Of a stretch of 64,000 nucleotides of DNA, positions 61,884 to 64,000 are shown piece after piece. The position numbers and the translations under genes were made by a program. The notes beneath the pieces were generated by a model, which was not told where the DNA came from, searched no databases, and saw only the letters and a program-made list of their open reading frames with translations. The stretch comes from an uncultured Collinsella sp. (GTDB lineage Bacteria; Actinomycetota; Coriobacteriia; Coriobacteriales; Coriobacteriaceae): NCBI GenBank assembly GCA_900541745.1, contig UQLA01000003.1, forward strand, positions 1-64,000, read 5' to 3'. The first letter of the stretch is position 1. Every line of letters starts with the position of its first letter.

Positions 61884-62026
61884 CTATCGTGACCTGCGCG
61901 ACCGGATGAGTGGTCGGTTCGTGTCCGTTGACGGTAAAGACGTTATCAAGACTCGATAAACCCCGCCGCACGGTTACAATGCAAAAAGGCATCTATATGG
62001 CATTCGATGTATAAAGGAGAAGGGTA

Positions 62027-63013
62027 ATGCCGATTAATGATCCCGAGAAGTCGGAGAATATGCGCAAGTCCATCCGCGTGTATTCCGGTTCCTCCAACCG
62101 TCCCCTCGCTCAGAAGATTGCTGAGTACCTTGGGGTCGAGCTTTCGGGCCTTACGCTAAAGCAGTTCGCCAACGGTGAGATTTACGCCCGCTACGACGAG
62201 ACCGTCCGCGGCGCCGACGTCTTCCTGATTCAGTCCGTGGCTGGCGGCAACGTCAACGACATGCTCATGGAGCTGCTCATCGCCACCGACGCTGCCAAGC
62301 GCGCATCCGCCCGCTCCATCACCGCCGTTATCACCCACTACGGCTATGCCCGCCAGGACCGCAAGGCCGGCCCGCGCGAGCCCATCACCGCCCGCCTCGT
62401 CGCCAACCTGCTCGAGCGCGCCGGCGTCGACCGCATCATCACCCTCGACCTGCACCAGGGTCAGATCCAGGGCTTCTTTGATATCCCGGTTAACCACCTG
62501 TCCGCACTGCCGCTGTTTGGCCAGTACTACAACGACATGCACTTCGACACCGACAACCTGGTTGTCGTCTCCCCCGACGTGGGTCGCGCCAAGGCCGCCA
62601 AGAAGCTGTCCGACATGCTCGGCTGCGACCTGGCCATCGCCCACAAGGGCCGTCCGCGCCACAACGCCGCCGAGGTAATGGGCATCATCGGTGACATCAA
62701 GGGCAAGACCTGCGTCATCAACGACGACATGATCGACACCGCTGGCACCCTGTGCGCCAACGTCAAGGAGCTCAAGGCTATGGGTGCTGGCGACATCTAC
62801 GTCTGCGCCACCCACGGCATCTTCTCCGGTCCGGCCATCGAGCGCCTGAACGACGCCCCGATCGTCGAGTGCGTCGTCACCGACGCTATTCCCGTCGAGG
62901 TGGGCGGCAAGATCAAGACCATCTCGGTCGCCGAGGAGTTCGCCCAGGCCATCTCCGCCGTTTACCACGAGGAGCCCGTCTCCACGCTCGTCGGCGGCGA
63001 CTTCGCGCTGTAG
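62027..63013 (+). CDS. prs: ribose-phosphate pyrophosphokinase
   Basis: A 328-residue class I PRPP synthetase: GSSNRPLAQKIAEYL, FANGEIYARYDETVRGADVFLIQS, the ATP/flexible-loop region YGYARQDRKAGPREPITA, DLHQGQIQGFFDIP, and the PRPP-binding motif CVINDDMIDTAGTL. It makes PRPP for purine, pyrimidine (see pyrE), NAD and His synthesis. ATG 62027 is preceded by AAAGGAGAAGG. A TACAAT -10-like box is at 61975-61980. Long hairpin downstream. Confidence 0.97.
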   Translation: MPINDPEKSENMRKSIRVYSGSSNRPLAQKIAEYLGVELSGLTLKQFANGEIYARYDETVRGADVFLIQSVAGGNVNDMLMELLIATDAAKRASARSITAVITHYGYARQDRKAGPREPITARLVANLLERAGVDRIITLDLHQGQIQGFFDIPVNHLSALPLFGQYYNDMHFDTDNLVVVSPDVGRAKAAKKLSDMLGCDLAIAHKGRPRHNAAEVMGIIGDIKGKTCVINDDMIDTAGTLCANVKELKAMGAGDIYVCATHGIFSGPAIERLNDAPIVECVVTDAIPVEVGGKIKTISVAEEFAQAISAVYHEEPVSTLVGGDFAL

Positions 63014-63036
63014 TCGCTCGACCCTCGCATCCCTCC

Positions 63037-63141
63037 GGAAGCCCCGGACACGCCTGCGGGGTTATCACGCGAACGTCCTCGCCGCTTTGCGGCTGCGGGA
63101 TGTTCGCTTTGATAACCCCTCCCGGCGTGTCCGGGGCTTCC
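63037..63141. other. 105-nt near-perfect hairpin between prs and pth
   Basis: Outer arms ggaagccccggacacgcc / ggcgtgtccggggcttcc are perfect. After an asymmetric tgc/tccc break come ggggttatca / tgataacccc-type arms, then cgaac/gttcg and gcggc/gccgc around TTTGC. No T-run follows it. It could act as a terminator, a processing site or a palindromic repeat. Confidence 0.75.
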
Positions 63142-63255
63142 TGCTGTCTCGGGGCAGCTGTTTTCTGAAATGACTTTGCTGCAACCTTTCCTCGCATTCG
63201 GCGAGCGTGGTAGCCTTTGTCGTTGATTGAACTATTTACGTAACGGAGGACAAAC

Positions 63256-63885
63256 ATGGCAGCTGCACAGCCGCTCAAGATTCGCATGGTTGCCGGACTT
63301 GGCAACCCGGGCGAGGAGTATGCCGAGACCCGCCACAACGCCGGCTTTAAGGCAATCGACGAGCTGGCCCGTCAGGCCGGCGTCACGTACTGGAAAAACC
63401 AGGCCGGCGCCGAGGTCGCGCTCATCAACATCAACGACCCCGAGGAAGAAGGCGGCAAGCGCCAGATTGTGCTGGTCAAGCCGCAGTCGTACATGAATAC
63501 CTCGGGCGGCCCAATCTCCAAGCTCTGCCGCGAGTACAAGATCAAGGCCGAGGAGCTGCTCGTAATCCACGACGAGCTCGATATTCCCGCCGGCGACGTG
63601 CGTGTTAAGGTGGGCGGCGGCCATGCTGGCCACAACGGCCTGCGTTCCATCATCGACAAGATGGGCAGCCGCGACTTCAGCCGCATCCGCACCGGCATCG
63701 GCAACCCTCCCGGCAAGATGGCCGTCGCCGACTACGTGCTTAAGCAGCTGCGTGCCCGCGAGGCCGAGGATTTCCAGGACACCTGCGCCCGCGCGGCCGA
63801 CGCCGCCGGCCTGGCGATTGTGCACGGCGTGATCTATGCCCGCGATCACGTAAACGGCGCCGCCTCCGCCAACGGCAAGCACTAA
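63256..63885 (+). CDS. pth: peptidyl-tRNA hydrolase
   Basis: 209 residues. AGLGNPGEEYAETRHNAGFKAID carries the catalytic His (N-terminal GLGNPGxxYxxTRHN motif), followed by KPQSYMNTSGGPI, the active-site Asp in VIHDELDIPAGDVRVKVGGGHAGHNGLRSI, and FSRIRTGIG. It recycles peptidyl-tRNAs released from stalled ribosomes. GGAGGAC precedes ATG 63256. In related genomes mfd often follows; here a repeat pair follows instead. Confidence 0.96.
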   Translation: MAAAQPLKIRMVAGLGNPGEEYAETRHNAGFKAIDELARQAGVTYWKNQAGAEVALININDPEEEGGKRQIVLVKPQSYMNTSGGPISKLCREYKIKAEELLVIHDELDIPAGDVRVKVGGGHAGHNGLRSIIDKMGSRDFSRIRTGIGNPPGKMAVADYVLKQLRAREAEDFQDTCARAADAAGLAIVHGVIYARDHVNGAASANGKH

Positions 63886-63932
63886 AACCTACCATTTAGG
63901 GACAGGTTAAACCTACCATTTAGGGACAGGTT
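63885..63932 (+). repeat. tandem 24-bp direct repeats with GGGAC core
   Basis: Two perfect copies of aaacctaccatt-tagggacaggtt stand head to tail, directly after the pth stop. They are followed by a small gcaggt-ttt-acctgc hairpin at 63940-63954. Confidence 0.85.
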
Positions 63933-63946
63933 TATTTTGGCAGGTT

Positions 63947-64000
63947 TTACCTGCGGGAACGCCCCAGCCGCGGCATCGCAATCAACCGCTCGCCGCCATA
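63947..64000 (-). CDS. possible 3' end of a leftward gene, truncated by the window edge
   Basis: On the minus strand the last 54 bases read YGGERLIAMPRLGRSRR and a TAA stop. The basic ending and the flanking GGGAC repeats would suit the tail of a REP-associated (RAYT, Y1) transposase, but 17 residues cannot settle it and it may be non-coding. Confidence 0.2.
   Translation of the reverse strand, partial: YGGERLIAMPRLGRSRR

Noticed and set aside
63885..63932. CRISPR array
   Set aside because: Only two 24-bp repeats with no spacer between them, and no cas genes.

Overview
The window is about 60% G+C chromosomal DNA from a Gram-positive anaerobe. I read it as a gut Coriobacteriia genome, most likely Collinsella. 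The support is: a 12-helix membrane LuxR regulator of the kind abundant in that class, an NRAMP-related magnesium transporter of the Eggerthella lenta type, an Ech-type energy-converting [NiFe] hydrogenase, a giant LPxTG pilin-like surface protein, and the gene order glmU-prs-pth. No phage, plasmid, CRISPR array or complete insertion sequence was seen. The genus is inferred, because there is no rRNA in the window.

Layout. 0.2-10.7 kb: small catabolic and salvage genes, namely a lipoprotein, PTS EIIA-Glc, a truncated RpiR/SIS regulator, pyrE, the membrane LuxR regulator, 6-phospho-beta-glucosidase, a DUF4867 protein, luxS, and an rbsK-nucleoside hydrolase pair. 10.7-13 kb: an OatA-like acyltransferase. 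13.5-22.8 kb: a leftward run of envelope and magnesium genes (NRMT transporter, MgtE/CBS partner behind a structured leader, degenerate polysaccharide deacetylase, PRC-barrel and YtxH-like proteins, an orphan cyanophycin-synthetase N-domain protein, a CNNM/CorC protein, a hemolysin III protein). 22.9-34.4 kb: an alpha/beta hydrolase with a clear operator pair, a DUF362 ferredoxin-like protein, an FtsX-type ABC exporter, and a LnrJK-LnrLMN-like module (two-component system plus ABC-2 exporter). 35-41.4 kb: a 2109-residue VWA/Spy0128-repeat LPTTG surface protein. 42-47.7 kb: a complete Ech hydrogenase in five genes, with the EchA and EchB membrane subunits fused. 48-57.7 kb: an orphan HTH gene, an Old-Yellow-Enzyme-type reductase, initiator tRNA, coaX, a degenerate biotin-ligase-like protein, a folP-folK fusion with a large insertion, a sirtuin and exoA. 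57-60.2 kb: an ECF vitamin-type importer (S, double ATPase, T). 60.4-63.9 kb: glmU, prs and pth.

The most striking content is non-coding. Several unrelated families of imperfect palindromes (about 55, 130-160 and 225 bp) and short GGGGAC-core repeats fill the intergenic spaces. Three loci (34.5-34.9, 41.5-42.0 and 56.45-56.93 kb) are built as mosaics of the same three modules, called A, B and C here. In each large palindrome the outer ends and central core are conserved while the intermediate arms differ in sequence yet stay complementary. Two of the mosaics bracket the giant surface protein. A further palindrome lies in frame inside the ECF ATPase gene and encodes its inter-domain linker. 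A separate pair of roughly 115-nt elements directly after two stop codons shows compensatory base changes in a hairpin.
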